This document shows, one piece after another, positions 7,390-13,527 of a stretch of 16,934 bases of DNA. The notes under the pieces were generated by a model. That model made no database searches. It was not told the origin of the DNA and was given only the letters and a program-made list of their open reading frames with translations. Both the position numbers and the translations under genes were made by a program. This DNA comes from Candidatus Adlerbacteria bacterium. Its GTDB lineage: Bacteria > Patescibacteriota > Minisyncoccia > Phycocordibacterales > SBAW01. The DNA is taken from the NCBI GenBank assembly GCA_903824155.1, contig CAIJVL010000062.1:1-16934 (forward strand). Reading direction: 5' to 3'. Every line of letters starts with the position of its first letter. Position 1 is the first letter of the stretch.

Positions 7390-8820
7390 ATGGCCCCCAA
7401 GAAGTTTGAAAGCGCGGCCGATAAGGCAAAGGCAAAAGCTTTGACCGCAAAGCGGCTTAACCCTATGCGCATGCCGCCGCAGTCTTTGGAGAGCGAGCGT
7501 GCGTTATTGGGCGCGCTTATGATCCGCTCGGAGGCAATCATGGAAGCAACCGAGGTGTTGGCCCCCGACGCCTTTTACAGCGAGAAGCACCGCATCATTT
7601 ACCGCGCGATGCTGGGGCTCTATACCAAAAACGAACCTATCGATATTGAAAGCGTTCGCGCAAAACTTGCCGACGACGAGACGCTGGAGTCGATCGGCGG
7701 CATTGCCTACTTGGCCGATCTGGTCAGCGACGTGCCCGCAGCCAGCAACGCCGCGCACTATGCGGCCTTGGTGCAAAAAAAGTTTATGCTCCGCAGCCTA
7801 ATCGAGGCCGGCGAGTACGTTGCCGAGCTTGGGTTTGACGAGAGTGGCGACGTCGAAGAGACTTTGGATAAAGCCGAAAAAAAGATATATGAGGTAACCG
7901 AATCTCCTACGCTTACCAAATTTGCTTCGCTTAAAGACACGCTGGCCAAAGCCTGGGAGAATTTTGAAAGGCTGCAGGCCAACAAGGGCGAGCTGCGCGG
8001 CGTGCGCACCGGCTTTAGAGACCTCGACAATATGCTGGCCGGCTTCCAAAAGTCAGATCTTATTATTTTGGCGGCTCGGCCTTCCGTCGGTAAAACGACG
8101 CTGGCCCTTGACATAGCGCGCCAAAGCGCCATACATCACAAAACTAAAATCGGCATCTTTTCTTTGGAAATGAGCGCGCAGCAGCTGGTCGACCGCATGG
8201 TTGCGGCCGAGGCCGGCGTTAACTCCTGGAACTTGCGTACCGGCCGCATCACTAGCGACGATGATTTTGAGCGCATCCGCGATGCGTACGACCGTTTGGC
8301 CAGCGCCCCTATATTTATAGACGATCAGCCGGGCAATAACCTGCTTAAAATGCGCTCGGTATCGCGCCGCCTTAAGCGCGAACATGGATTAGATTTGATT
8401 ATTGTCGACTACTTGCAACTCCTGGCGCCCGTGCATGCGCGCGCCGGCGACAACTTAGTGCAGCAAGTGACCGAAATCTCCCGCTCGCTTAAAAACCTTG
8501 CGCGCGAAATGGACGTACCGGTTATTGCCCTCTCGCAGCTCAGCCGCGCCGTCGAGCAGCGCGGCGGCAAACCACGCCTCTCGGACCTGCGCGACTCCGG
8601 CTCTATCGAGCAGGACGCGGACGTAGTTATGTTTATCCATCGCGATGACAAGCAAAATAAAGAAAGTGAGCGCCCTAATATTGCTGAAATACTCATAGAA
8701 AAGCATCGCAACGGCCCCGTCGGGCAGATTGAGCTCTACTTTGACGATAAAAAGACCACCTTTGTTACGCTGGAGAAGTCAGACTTTGGTGCCTTTGAAA
8801 GCGCGTCTCAGGATTTTTAG
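7390..8820 (+). CDS. dnaB: Replicative DNA helicase DnaB
   Basis: 476 aa, hexameric replicative helicase that unwinds DNA ahead of the fork. The N-terminal domain starts at MPPQSLESERALLGALM (about 28-130) after a basic 25-residue tail. The RecA-like domain has Walker A ARPSVGKT (229-236), SLEMS (258-262), Walker B LIIVDYLQLL (336-345), and the DLRDSGSIEQDADVVMFIHRD segment. No intein interrupts it, and the length is normal. It is followed after 26 bp by recR on the same strand. The gap before it (7295-7389) holds two DnaA-box-like words and no visible terminator for cysS. Confidence 0.97.
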   Translation: MAPKKFESAADKAKAKALTAKRLNPMRMPPQSLESERALLGALMIRSEAIMEATEVLAPDAFYSEKHRIIYRAMLGLYTKNEPIDIESVRAKLADDETLESIGGIAYLADLVSDVPAASNAAHYAALVQKKFMLRSLIEAGEYVAELGFDESGDVEETLDKAEKKIYEVTESPTLTKFASLKDTLAKAWENFERLQANKGELRGVRTGFRDLDNMLAGFQKSDLIILAARPSVGKTTLALDIARQSAIHHKTKIGIFSLEMSAQQLVDRMVAAEAGVNSWNLRTGRITSDDDFERIRDAYDRLASAPIFIDDQPGNNLLKMRSVSRRLKREHGLDLIIVDYLQLLAPVHARAGDNLVQQVTEISRSLKNLAREMDVPVIALSQLSRAVEQRGGKPRLSDLRDSGSIEQDADVVMFIHRDDKQNKESERPNIAEILIEKHRNGPVGQIELYFDDKKTTFVTLEKSDFGAFESASQDF

Positions 8821-8832
8821 AGCGAAAAGGGG

Positions 8833-8838
8833 TAAAAT
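8833..8838 (+). promoter_or_regulatory. -10 element of recR
   Basis: TAAAAT (5/6), 8 nt before the GTG start at 8847, in the 26-bp gap after dnaB. It would give a leaderless recR transcript in addition to any readthrough from dnaB. Confidence 0.45.
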
Positions 8839-8846
8839 AAGAGCGC

Positions 8847-9482
8847 GTGAATCCTATCCAAAAACTGACTGACGCTTTTGAGCACTTTCCGGGGATTGGC
8901 CCGCGCCAGGCGCGGCGCTTTGTGCAGTACCTCCTTTCCTCATCTCCCTCGCAGCGTACTGAGCTTGCCGACGCTATTAAAAAACTAGGCATAGGCTCGG
9001 CTCAGTGTAAAAAGTGTTATCGTTGGTTTGTAAAAAATAATCCGCAAGATGAGTTGTGCAGCATTTGCGGCAGCGCACGGCGCAACGAGACACTACTGTT
9101 TGTAGTTGAAAAAGATGCCGACATCGATAACGTCGAAAAGAGCGGCTTCCGCGGCCTGTACTTTGTGCTGGGCGGCACGGTGCCGCTAGCCGCCGAAGAG
9201 CCTGCAAAACATGTGCGTATGCGCGAGCTGATAAAGCGGGTTGAAACCGAGGCAGCGCCTAGCATTGATGGAGCTGCCTCCAAGCTGCAGGAGGTCATTT
9301 TGGGCCTCTCAGCCACTACCGAGGGCGACCACACCCGCCTCATACTACAGGAAAAAATAATGCCCATAGCCGAGGGCTTTGGCCTCAAACTCTCCTCGCT
9401 TGGCCGCGGCCTCTCCACTGGCAGCGAGCTTGAATACGCCGACCCTGACACGATAGCAAATGCACTAAACTCAAGAAGCTAG
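8847..9482 (+). CDS. recR: Recombination mediator protein RecR
   Basis: 211 aa, DNA-binding ring protein that with RecO (and RecF) loads RecA at gaps. Helix-hairpin-helix FPGIGPRQARRF (14-25) and a four-Cys zinc site (C54, C57, C71, C74) are present. A Toprim domain starts about residue 83 (LLFVVEKDADI) with VLGGTVPL, followed by the C-terminal EYADPDTIANAL. It is slightly longer than the usual length of about 200 aa. The start is GTG, since no ATG precedes the conserved region in frame. A TAAAAT -10 lies 8 nt before it and no Shine-Dalgarno is seen. Confidence 0.96.
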   Translation: MNPIQKLTDAFEHFPGIGPRQARRFVQYLLSSSPSQRTELADAIKKLGIGSAQCKKCYRWFVKNNPQDELCSICGSARRNETLLFVVEKDADIDNVEKSGFRGLYFVLGGTVPLAAEEPAKHVRMRELIKRVETEAAPSIDGAASKLQEVILGLSATTEGDHTRLILQEKIMPIAEGFGLKLSSLGRGLSTGSELEYADPDTIANALNSRS

Positions 9483-9493
9483 TGGAAATTGGG

Positions 9494-9502
9494 TGGTAGA
9501 AT
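9494..9502 (+). promoter_or_regulatory. Extended -10 of the small membrane protein gene
   Basis: TGG-TAGAAT, hexamer 9497-9502 (5/6), 6 nt before the ATG at 9509, just after the recR stop. Confidence 0.55.
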
Positions 9503-9508
9503 ATTCGC

Positions 9509-9808
9509 ATGATAGATAAGGTTTTTAAATTTATTTTTTACGCGACAATAGTCTTTATTTTTCTCCCGCTAATCATATCTATTGGGGACAATATACTAAT
9601 TTCATTACTTCATTGTCCCCCAGATTTAAGCCACAATAATATAGACACAACCTACAGCGGGCCAGAGTCAGTTTGTTATTTCCCGTACACTCACTTCAAT
9701 CTTTTCGGTTACGAAATAACTTTCATTGAATTATTTTTTACGGTGCCTATTGGTGGCTTTGTTTTGCTTGTTTTAGGAACAATGACTTGGTTTAGTAGAA
9801 ATAAATAA
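9509..9808 (+). CDS. Small membrane protein, unknown function
   Basis: 99 aa, no family recognised. Two hydrophobic segments (about residues 8-33 and 69-92) are separated by a polar loop with Cys36 and Cys57, which could form a disulfide if the loop is extracytoplasmic. The tail is short and basic (SRNK). It is AT-richer than its neighbours. A convincing extended -10 lies 6 nt upstream and a strong terminator 1 bp downstream, so it is an independent, probably leaderless unit. Function cannot be inferred from position. Confidence 0.75.
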   Translation: MIDKVFKFIFYATIVFIFLPLIISIGDNILISLLHCPPDLSHNNIDTTYSGPESVCYFPYTHFNLFGYEITFIELFFTVPIGGFVLLVLGTMTWFSRNK

Positions 9809-9834
9809 AAAAACTCCCCAATTGGGGAGTTTTT
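9809..9834. terminator. Bidirectional terminator between the membrane protein gene and rplU
   Basis: An 11-bp stem AAAAACTCCCC/GGGGAGTTTTT with AATT loop; T-runs on both strands. It sits 2 bp from the rplU stop (9837-9839). Confidence 0.9.
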
Positions 9835-9836
9835 AT

Positions 9837-10160
9837 TTATGCTACTTTGGTGATTTTTACTTCAAAGTAGGGCTGTTTGTGGCCGCGCTTTTTAAAATAG
9901 TTGCTCTTGGCCTTGTATTTGATGACTACAACCTTCTTGGCGCGAGATATCTTCTTAATCTCTCCCTCTACCTTGGCTCCTTTAATAAATGGCGCTCCAA
10001 TAGTAGTAGAGTCTTTGCCGTCGTCCGAAAGGAGTACGTCGTTAAATACAACCGAATCCCCGACCTTATGGTCGCCCTTTATTTTCTCAATTTTAACGGT
10101 GGCACCCTCCTCAACGAGGTACTGTTTGCCGCCGGTCTGGATTATAGCGAATTCTTTCAT
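9837..10160 (-). CDS. rplU: 50S ribosomal protein bL21
   Basis: 107-aa bL21, binding 23S rRNA in the large subunit. MKEFAIIQTGGKQYLVEEG and the C-terminal VVIKYKAKSNYFKKRGHKQPY are family hallmarks. It stands alone: rpmA, normally immediately downstream, lies about 9 kb away on the opposite strand. Unlike many genes here it has no -10 directly before the ATG; the leader holds a hairpin at 10169-10182. Confidence 0.97.
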   Translation of the reverse strand: MKEFAIIQTGGKQYLVEEGATVKIEKIKGDHKVGDSVVFNDVLLSDDGKDSTTIGAPFIKGAKVEGEIKKISRAKKVVVIKYKAKSNYFKKRGHKQPYFEVKITKVA

Positions 10161-10168
10161 AAGAAAAT

Positions 10169-10182
10169 GCGCAGTTATGCGC
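10169..10182 (-). promoter_or_regulatory. Hairpin in the rplU leader
   Basis: 5-bp stem GCGCA/TGCGC with 4-nt loop, 8 nt before the rplU ATG. No Shine-Dalgarno is present. Upstream, an inverted repeat CCCTATT/AATAGGG (10195-10201 and 10216-10222) frames the likely promoter zone, with a TAAAAT on minus between its arms. Confidence 0.35.
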
Positions 10183-10232
10183 TCTGGTAATTTACCCTAT
10201 TTTAGGCTGGAGCGCAATAGGGAATAAAAGTA

Positions 10233-10261
10233 TGGACGCTCTCCCCCTAGGGTGCTAGCAT
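10233..10261 (+). promoter_or_regulatory. Possible promoter of the 49-aa peptide gene
   Basis: TGGACG (10233-10238), 17-bp spacer, extended -10 TGC-TAGCAT (hexamer 10256-10261). Each hexamer is only 4/6 to consensus. The expected leader is about 35 nt and contains the Shine-Dalgarno. Confidence 0.35.
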
Positions 10262-10301
10262 TGGGTCAGGAGTCTTTAGCATACCGTGTAAGGAGGTTAG
10301 T

Positions 10302-10451
10302 ATGACGACAGTAATAGCCCTTGAGCTTGTTCTATTGCTGCTCTGTATAGAGCTATGGCACCAAGACGACGTCTGGTATCGGAACAATCGCCTAAAGGGC
10401 CAACGGCTGGAGCACGATCAAGAATCCCTAGACATTCAAGAAAATAGCTAA
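10302..10451 (+). CDS. 49-aa putative membrane peptide
   Basis: A short gene read directly from the sequence. AAGGAGG (10290-10296) lies 6 nt upstream of ATG, counting from AAGGAG. The 49-aa product is MTTVIALELVLLLLCIELW... followed by a charged hydrophilic tail ending SLDIQENS. Residues 3-19 form one hydrophobic segment interrupted by Glu8. A strong terminator begins at the stop codon, so start, frame and end all look real. No family is recognised. One helix plus a polar tail occurs in several classes of small regulatory peptides and type I toxins, but nothing here decides between them. Confidence 0.7.
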   Translation: MTTVIALELVLLLLCIELWHQDDVWYRNNRLKGQRLEHDQESLDIQENS

Positions 10452-10480
10452 AGGGGCGCCACAACAATGGCCCCCTTTTT
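10450..10480 (+). terminator. Terminator of the 49-aa peptide gene
   Basis: Stem AAAGGGG/CCCCTTT extended by GCC/GGC with one bulged C, 8-nt loop, then TTTTTGTTTT. It overlaps the stop codon and lies 4 bp from the convergent rmuC stop; on minus the T-run is only TTT, so it may serve rmuC weakly. Confidence 0.8.
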
Positions 10481-10483
10481 GTT

Positions 10484-11596
10484 TTAATCCTTCCCTTCCA
10501 AGAGAGGTTTTTCGATACTCTCGACATCCAGTCCCGGCGCCTCTCCAGTTATTTTAAGCACGTCTTTGTCCACCTTACCCAGCTCTTTGAATCCGGCGTT
10601 GTAATGATTGACGGTCGTTGAAAGAGATGCTCCCAGCTTTTTGTAATAATCCTGATAGGCGTTTAAGTGCCGCCCCAACGCTTCGACATTTTTTGCAATA
10701 TCTTTGGCCTGTTCCTCAATTTTAAAAGCCTTAAAGCCGTACAACACCGACTGTAGATATGCGGCAAAAGTTGTAGGAGATACGATGATCACCTTCCTCT
10801 CATTTTGCGCATAGTCCAGAAGGCTGCGCGTGTTAACTGCACCAAGCCCGTCGTTAAGCAAGTCGTAGTAAATGCTCTCGGCCGGAATATACATAAAGGC
10901 AAACGGCAGCGTGCCATCTTTCGGGCGCACATATTTCGACGTCTCATCGATGCGCTTTTTTAAATCGCGTTTAAATGCCTCTTGATACTCGGCGCGGCGG
11001 GCATCATCCTTTTCATCATGGATACGAGTGTAATTCTCTAAAGGAAATTTAGCATCCACCGGGATAAAGCCCTCTTTGGTACGGATTATTGCATCGACCG
11101 TCTCGCCCCCCGGAAACTCATATTGCATGGCATACGCGCCGGGCGGCAAAATGTTGCTCATCACTAGCTCCAGGCTTGCCTCGCCCAAATTGCCGCGCTG
11201 CTTTTGATTTTTTAAAACCTTTTCGAGGTTGTTTAACTGCTCGGCAATAACAAACACCTGTTTGGTAGACTCTTGTGTTTGCGTTACACCTTTAACTACC
11301 TCAACCAGCTGCTGTGACATACGGTTGGTTATCGCATCCATCTGCTGTTGAATGTTGGTGATAGTGCGCTCCGACTGGTCGCCCTGCATGCGCAAGGATT
11401 CGTGCATGGTGCGCGCGCCCTCACCAAGGCGCGCGTCCATGGCGCGGGTCATCTCGGCGAGCTGATTTTGCAGTATCACCAAAGCGCCGGTATCAGCCGG
11501 CCCCTGCTGGGTTTGCGAGAGCTTCCGCCAAACGGCAAAAAGGAACCCGAGTATCGCGAGCGCTAAAACGATAAGCACGACCAAAAGCGGGTCCAT
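10484..11596 (-). CDS. rmuC: RmuC family protein (DNA recombination limiting)
   Basis: 370 aa. An N-terminal transmembrane helix (about 3-24), a long predicted coiled coil (about 40-125), then the RmuC nuclease-like domain with NQKQRGNLGEASLELVMSNI and VDAIIRTKEGFIPVDAKFP. E. coli RmuC limits recombination at inverted repeats; its biochemical activity is not settled. It starts with ATG 6 nt after TGC-TAAAAT, so the mRNA is probably leaderless. It is divergent from the YqeY-like gene across 39 bp. Confidence 0.9.
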   Translation of the reverse strand: MDPLLVVLIVLALAILGFLFAVWRKLSQTQQGPADTGALVILQNQLAEMTRAMDARLGEGARTMHESLRMQGDQSERTITNIQQQMDAITNRMSQQLVEVVKGVTQTQESTKQVFVIAEQLNNLEKVLKNQKQRGNLGEASLELVMSNILPPGAYAMQYEFPGGETVDAIIRTKEGFIPVDAKFPLENYTRIHDEKDDARRAEYQEAFKRDLKKRIDETSKYVRPKDGTLPFAFMYIPAESIYYDLLNDGLGAVNTRSLLDYAQNERKVIIVSPTTFAAYLQSVLYGFKAFKIEEQAKDIAKNVEALGRHLNAYQDYYKKLGASLSTTVNHYNAGFKELGKVDKDVLKITGEAPGLDVESIEKPLLEGKD

Positions 11597-11602
11597 AGCT
11601 TC

Positions 11603-11611
11603 ATTTTAGCA
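11603..11611 (-). promoter_or_regulatory. Extended -10 of rmuC
   Basis: TGC-TAAAAT on minus, hexamer 11603-11608 (5/6), 6 nt before the ATG at 11596. Confidence 0.6.
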
Positions 11612-11618
11612 TTTTTCC

Positions 11619-11627
11619 TGCTATGAT
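11619..11627 (+). promoter_or_regulatory. Extended -10 of the yqeY-like gene
   Basis: TGC-TATGAT on plus, hexamer 11622-11627 (5/6), 8 nt before the ATG at 11636. It is back to back with the rmuC promoter. Confidence 0.6.
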
Positions 11628-11635
11628 GTAGCTAT

Positions 11636-12088
11636 ATGACACAAGCTGATTTGAAGGAGGAGCTGAAGAACGCTATGCGCGCCAAGGATGCGGTAAAGCT
11701 GGCGGTTATCCGCGGTCTTATGACTGCCGTTACCAATGACCTCGTAAGTAAGGAACGCGGGCCGGACGGCACTCTCACCGACGACGAGATGATGACTATC
11801 ATTTTGCGCGCCGCAAAGCAGCGCAAAGACTCTATACAGCAGTTTGAGGCGGGCGGCCGCCCAGAGTTGGCCGAGGGCGAAAAGGCCGAGCTGGCCGTGC
11901 TTGAGACCATGCTCCCGGCTCAGATGTCGCGCGATGAAATAGTTGCCGCTGCAACCGCCAAGGCCGCCGAAATGGGAGTGACCGACAAAACCAAAGCCAA
12001 TATGCTCATGGGCAGCCTGATGAAGGATCTTAAAGGTAAAGCCGACGGCACTCTTGTTAAAGAGGTCATAGACAGCATGTTTGCATAA
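11636..12088 (+). CDS. GatB/YqeY domain protein
   Basis: 150 aa, the normal length of free-standing YqeY proteins, which resemble the tRNA-binding tail domain of GatB. Typical features are DLKEELKNAMRAKDAVKLAVIRGLMTAV at the N-terminus, KQRKDSIQQFEAGGRPELAEGEKAEL in the middle and the C-terminal NMLMGSLMKDLKGKADGTLVKEVI. A tRNA-linked role is presumed from the family but not proven. An extended -10 lies 8 nt before the ATG. No clear terminator follows, only a T-run near 12099, so it may read into the downstream small genes, which have their own promoter. Confidence 0.93.
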   Translation: MTQADLKEELKNAMRAKDAVKLAVIRGLMTAVTNDLVSKERGPDGTLTDDEMMTIILRAAKQRKDSIQQFEAGGRPELAEGEKAELAVLETMLPAQMSRDEIVAAATAKAAEMGVTDKTKANMLMGSLMKDLKGKADGTLVKEVIDSMFA

Positions 12089-12112
12089 TCCACAGGCTTT
12101 TTTTCGCTTCAC

Positions 12113-12140
12113 TTGACTTTTATCGTTTTTAGAGTATACT
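12113..12140 (+). promoter_or_regulatory. Strong promoter of the 77-aa/95-aa gene pair
   Basis: -35 TTGACT (12113-12118), 16-bp spacer, -10 TATACT (12135-12140), both 5/6. The start is expected near 12147, giving a leader of about 48 nt. It is among the best two-hexamer promoters in the window. Confidence 0.7.
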
Positions 12141-12147
12141 TTAATTA

Positions 12148-12188
12148 GAGGTTCTAGTATCGCGTACCTCCTCAGATCACTCTAGGAG
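12148..12188 (+). promoter_or_regulatory. Leader with two alternative hairpins, one covering the Shine-Dalgarno
   Basis: GAGGT (12148-12152) can pair with ACCTC (12166-12170). Alternatively CTCCT (12168-12172) can pair with the Shine-Dalgarno AGGAG (12184-12188). The two 5-bp stems share 12168-12170 and exclude each other. Whether this acts as a switch is inference; no ligand class is recognised. Confidence 0.3.
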
Positions 12189-12194
12189 ATGCAC

Positions 12195-12428
12195 ATGACC
12201 AAATTTGTAACCGGACAACCGTTACTTGAAAGAGAGCGGCCCCATCAGCGATCTATACAAGAAAGCGCAGCAGCAGTTAAGGCGCACGCAAACCGAAAGC
12301 GTCGTACTTGGCAGCCGCCGCAACCGAAAGGTCGCGACGACGATCTGCTCCGCAAAGGCTCGCAAGAAGAAGCTCAAGCTTCGCAGAAAATAGCAACCAA
12401 ACGCTATGATCCGCACGGCTATGACTGA
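12195..12428 (+). CDS. Small basic protein, unknown function
   Basis: 77 aa, no family recognised. It is rich in Lys, Arg, Gln and Ala with few hydrophobics, is probably disordered, and has net positive charge of about +6. A second ATG lies 6 nt upstream at 12189, but it directly abuts the Shine-Dalgarno (AGGAG 12184-12188). The ATG at 12195 has the 6-nt spacing seen for the other Shine-Dalgarno genes here, so I chose it. It is the first gene of a two-gene unit with strong promoter and terminator; the next gene starts 9 bp after the stop and encodes an acidic protein. The stop is TGA. Confidence 0.65.
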   Translation: MTKFVTGQPLLERERPHQRSIQESAAAVKAHANRKRRTWQPPQPKGRDDDLLRKGSQEEAQASQKIATKRYDPHGYD

Positions 12429-12437
12429 GTATCGCTT

Positions 12438-12725
12438 ATGCTGTACAAAGCTTGCGACGAATTGTCCTCAAATCTGTATGACGCTGAAAATGCGTATCAG
12501 GTTTGCTTGGATCTAGCGACGGCTGAAAGACTCATTGAGTATGTCTGCGAAAGATACGGTACAAGTAACCTATTTTTCGAAGTATTGCTTGACGACGCTT
12601 TAGACAGCAAGAACTTAGAAGACGTGCTCCGACACGCATACAAAATAGCGCTCGGACACTTCTTCAATACTCGCGCTCAGTTTAAGCTTCGCGAAATGAA
12701 CGCTGTGCCATTCGCACCACGCTAG
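12438..12725 (+). CDS. Small acidic protein, unknown function
   Basis: 95 aa, no family recognised. Mostly helical in appearance, with net negative charge of about -5 and three Cys (6, 23, 37). It lacks its own Shine-Dalgarno; the start lies 9 bp after the stop of the basic 77-aa gene, so translation is probably coupled. A terminator follows directly. The opposite charges of the two products suggest, without proof, that they bind each other. Confidence 0.7.
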   Translation: MLYKACDELSSNLYDAENAYQVCLDLATAERLIEYVCERYGTSNLFFEVLLDDALDSKNLEDVLRHAYKIALGHFFNTRAQFKLREMNAVPFAPR

Positions 12726-12759
12726 AGAGCGGAGACATCACGTCCCCGCTCTTTTTTAT
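12726..12759 (+). terminator. Terminator of the small-gene pair
   Basis: Stem AGAGCGG/CCGCTCT with one internal A-C mismatch, then GAC/GTC and a 5-nt loop, followed by a run of T. It points along plus and ends just before the convergent glycosylase stop at 12762. Confidence 0.85.
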
Positions 12760-12761
12760 TT

Positions 12762-13289
12762 TTATTTCTCCTCCACTTTTAATACAAACCGCCACGGCTT
12801 GTCTTTATACGTGCCTGCGTACGGGATGCCTATGCGCGGCGTTTTTAAAATATCGCTCGGCTTTACGTGCACTCCCCTATCTTCGATCCACAAGCCTGTT
12901 TTTTTGCCGAGCGGTTTGCCGGCAAAGGCTTTATCTATTTTGAGCGCTTTGGTAAGTCTCGCCGGCCCCACAATGTCTCCCGCTGCGCGGATAAGCACTG
13001 CCGCCGGATACTCTTCCTTTTCAGTTACGAGGTTTAGCATCCAATGCATGCCATAGGTAAAGTACACGTATATCGTGCCCGCTTTCATAAACATGGGCGC
13101 ATTGCGCGCGGTTTTGCCGCGGCGTGCATGCGAGCCAAGATCCTTAAAGCCATGGTAGCCTTCCGTCTCGGTTATCATAAGGGCGACTGTTTTGCCGTTT
13201 ATTTTGCGCACTAAAAATTTACCAAGCAGCTCTTTGGCAACCGTTAAAGTTGAGCGGTCAAAAAATGTAGGGCCGAGAACTTTCGTCAT
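12762..13289 (-). CDS. 3-methyladenine DNA glycosylase (AAG/MPG family)
   Basis: 175 aa, monofunctional base-excision glycosylase removing alkylated purines. FFDRSTLTVAKELLGKFLVRK opens the fold. TETEGYHGFKDLGSHARRG carries the predicted catalytic Glu41 (equivalent to human AAG E125). NAPMFMKAGTIYVYFTYGMHWMLN and the AAVLIRAA strand follow. The frame is open upstream to 13352, but those 21 residues are unlike the family and the ATG at 13289 follows TGC-TATAGT by 6 nt, pointing to a leaderless mRNA. No clear terminator on this strand. Confidence 0.93.
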   Translation of the reverse strand: MTKVLGPTFFDRSTLTVAKELLGKFLVRKINGKTVALMITETEGYHGFKDLGSHARRGKTARNAPMFMKAGTIYVYFTYGMHWMLNLVTEKEEYPAAVLIRAAGDIVGPARLTKALKIDKAFAGKPLGKKTGLWIEDRGVHVKPSDILKTPRIGIPYAGTYKDKPWRFVLKVEEK

Positions 13290-13295
13290 TAACGC

Positions 13296-13304
13296 ACTAT
13301 AGCA
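13296..13304 (-). promoter_or_regulatory. Extended -10 of the glycosylase gene
   Basis: TGC-TATAGT on minus, hexamer 13296-13301 (5/6), 6 nt before the ATG at 13289. Confidence 0.6.
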
Positions 13305-13339
13305 AATGCTTTCTTTTTTGTGACCCATTAGGTTGGCTT

Positions 13340-13440
13340 TCCGAACTGGCAAACCACCGTGATTGGATTAAAACCAGTATACAGGAACTGGAGGCTCTGA
13401 TACCAGCCTGAGTTACACAGCGTCCAATTTACTTTATTGG
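13340..13440. other. Non-coding stretch rich in short inverted repeats
   Basis: Between the glycosylase promoter and direct repeat A lie several dyads. CCAGT/ACTGG pair at 13374-13378 and 13387-13391. A hairpin at 13386-13414 has AGGCT/AGCCT around an 8-nt loop plus AACT/AGTT below a small internal loop. CCAAT/ATTGG pair at 13424-13428 and 13436-13440. The first two overlap and would be alternatives. No known RNA family, tRNA or coding sequence was recognised; it could be an attachment or recombination region, or an unassigned RNA. Confidence 0.4.
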
Positions 13441-13441
13441 T

Positions 13442-13472
13442 TGCTCCGCCTGCTAGACGATGTTCGAACCTA
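13442..13472. repeat. Direct repeat copy A (31 bp)
   Basis: 29 of 31 bases match copy B at 15359-15389, in the same orientation; mismatches are at 13450 and 13455. It contains the 8-bp palindrome GTTCGAAC, which resembles a tRNA T-loop, but no T stem can form. It lies 11 bp from the terminator of the ParB-like gene. Confidence 0.85.
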
Positions 13473-13483
13473 TCTGGTAGGGT

Positions 13484-13513
13484 AAAAGAAAAAGGCCGCC
13501 CGTAGGCGACCTT
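13484..13513 (-). terminator. Terminator of the HNH-repeat/ParB operon
   Basis: On minus: 9-bp stem AAGGTCGCC/GGCGGCCTT (one T-G pair), loop TACG, then TTTTTCTTTT. It lies 14 bp past the ParB-like stop. Confidence 0.85.
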
Positions 13514-13527
13514 GTTGTCATAAAACT

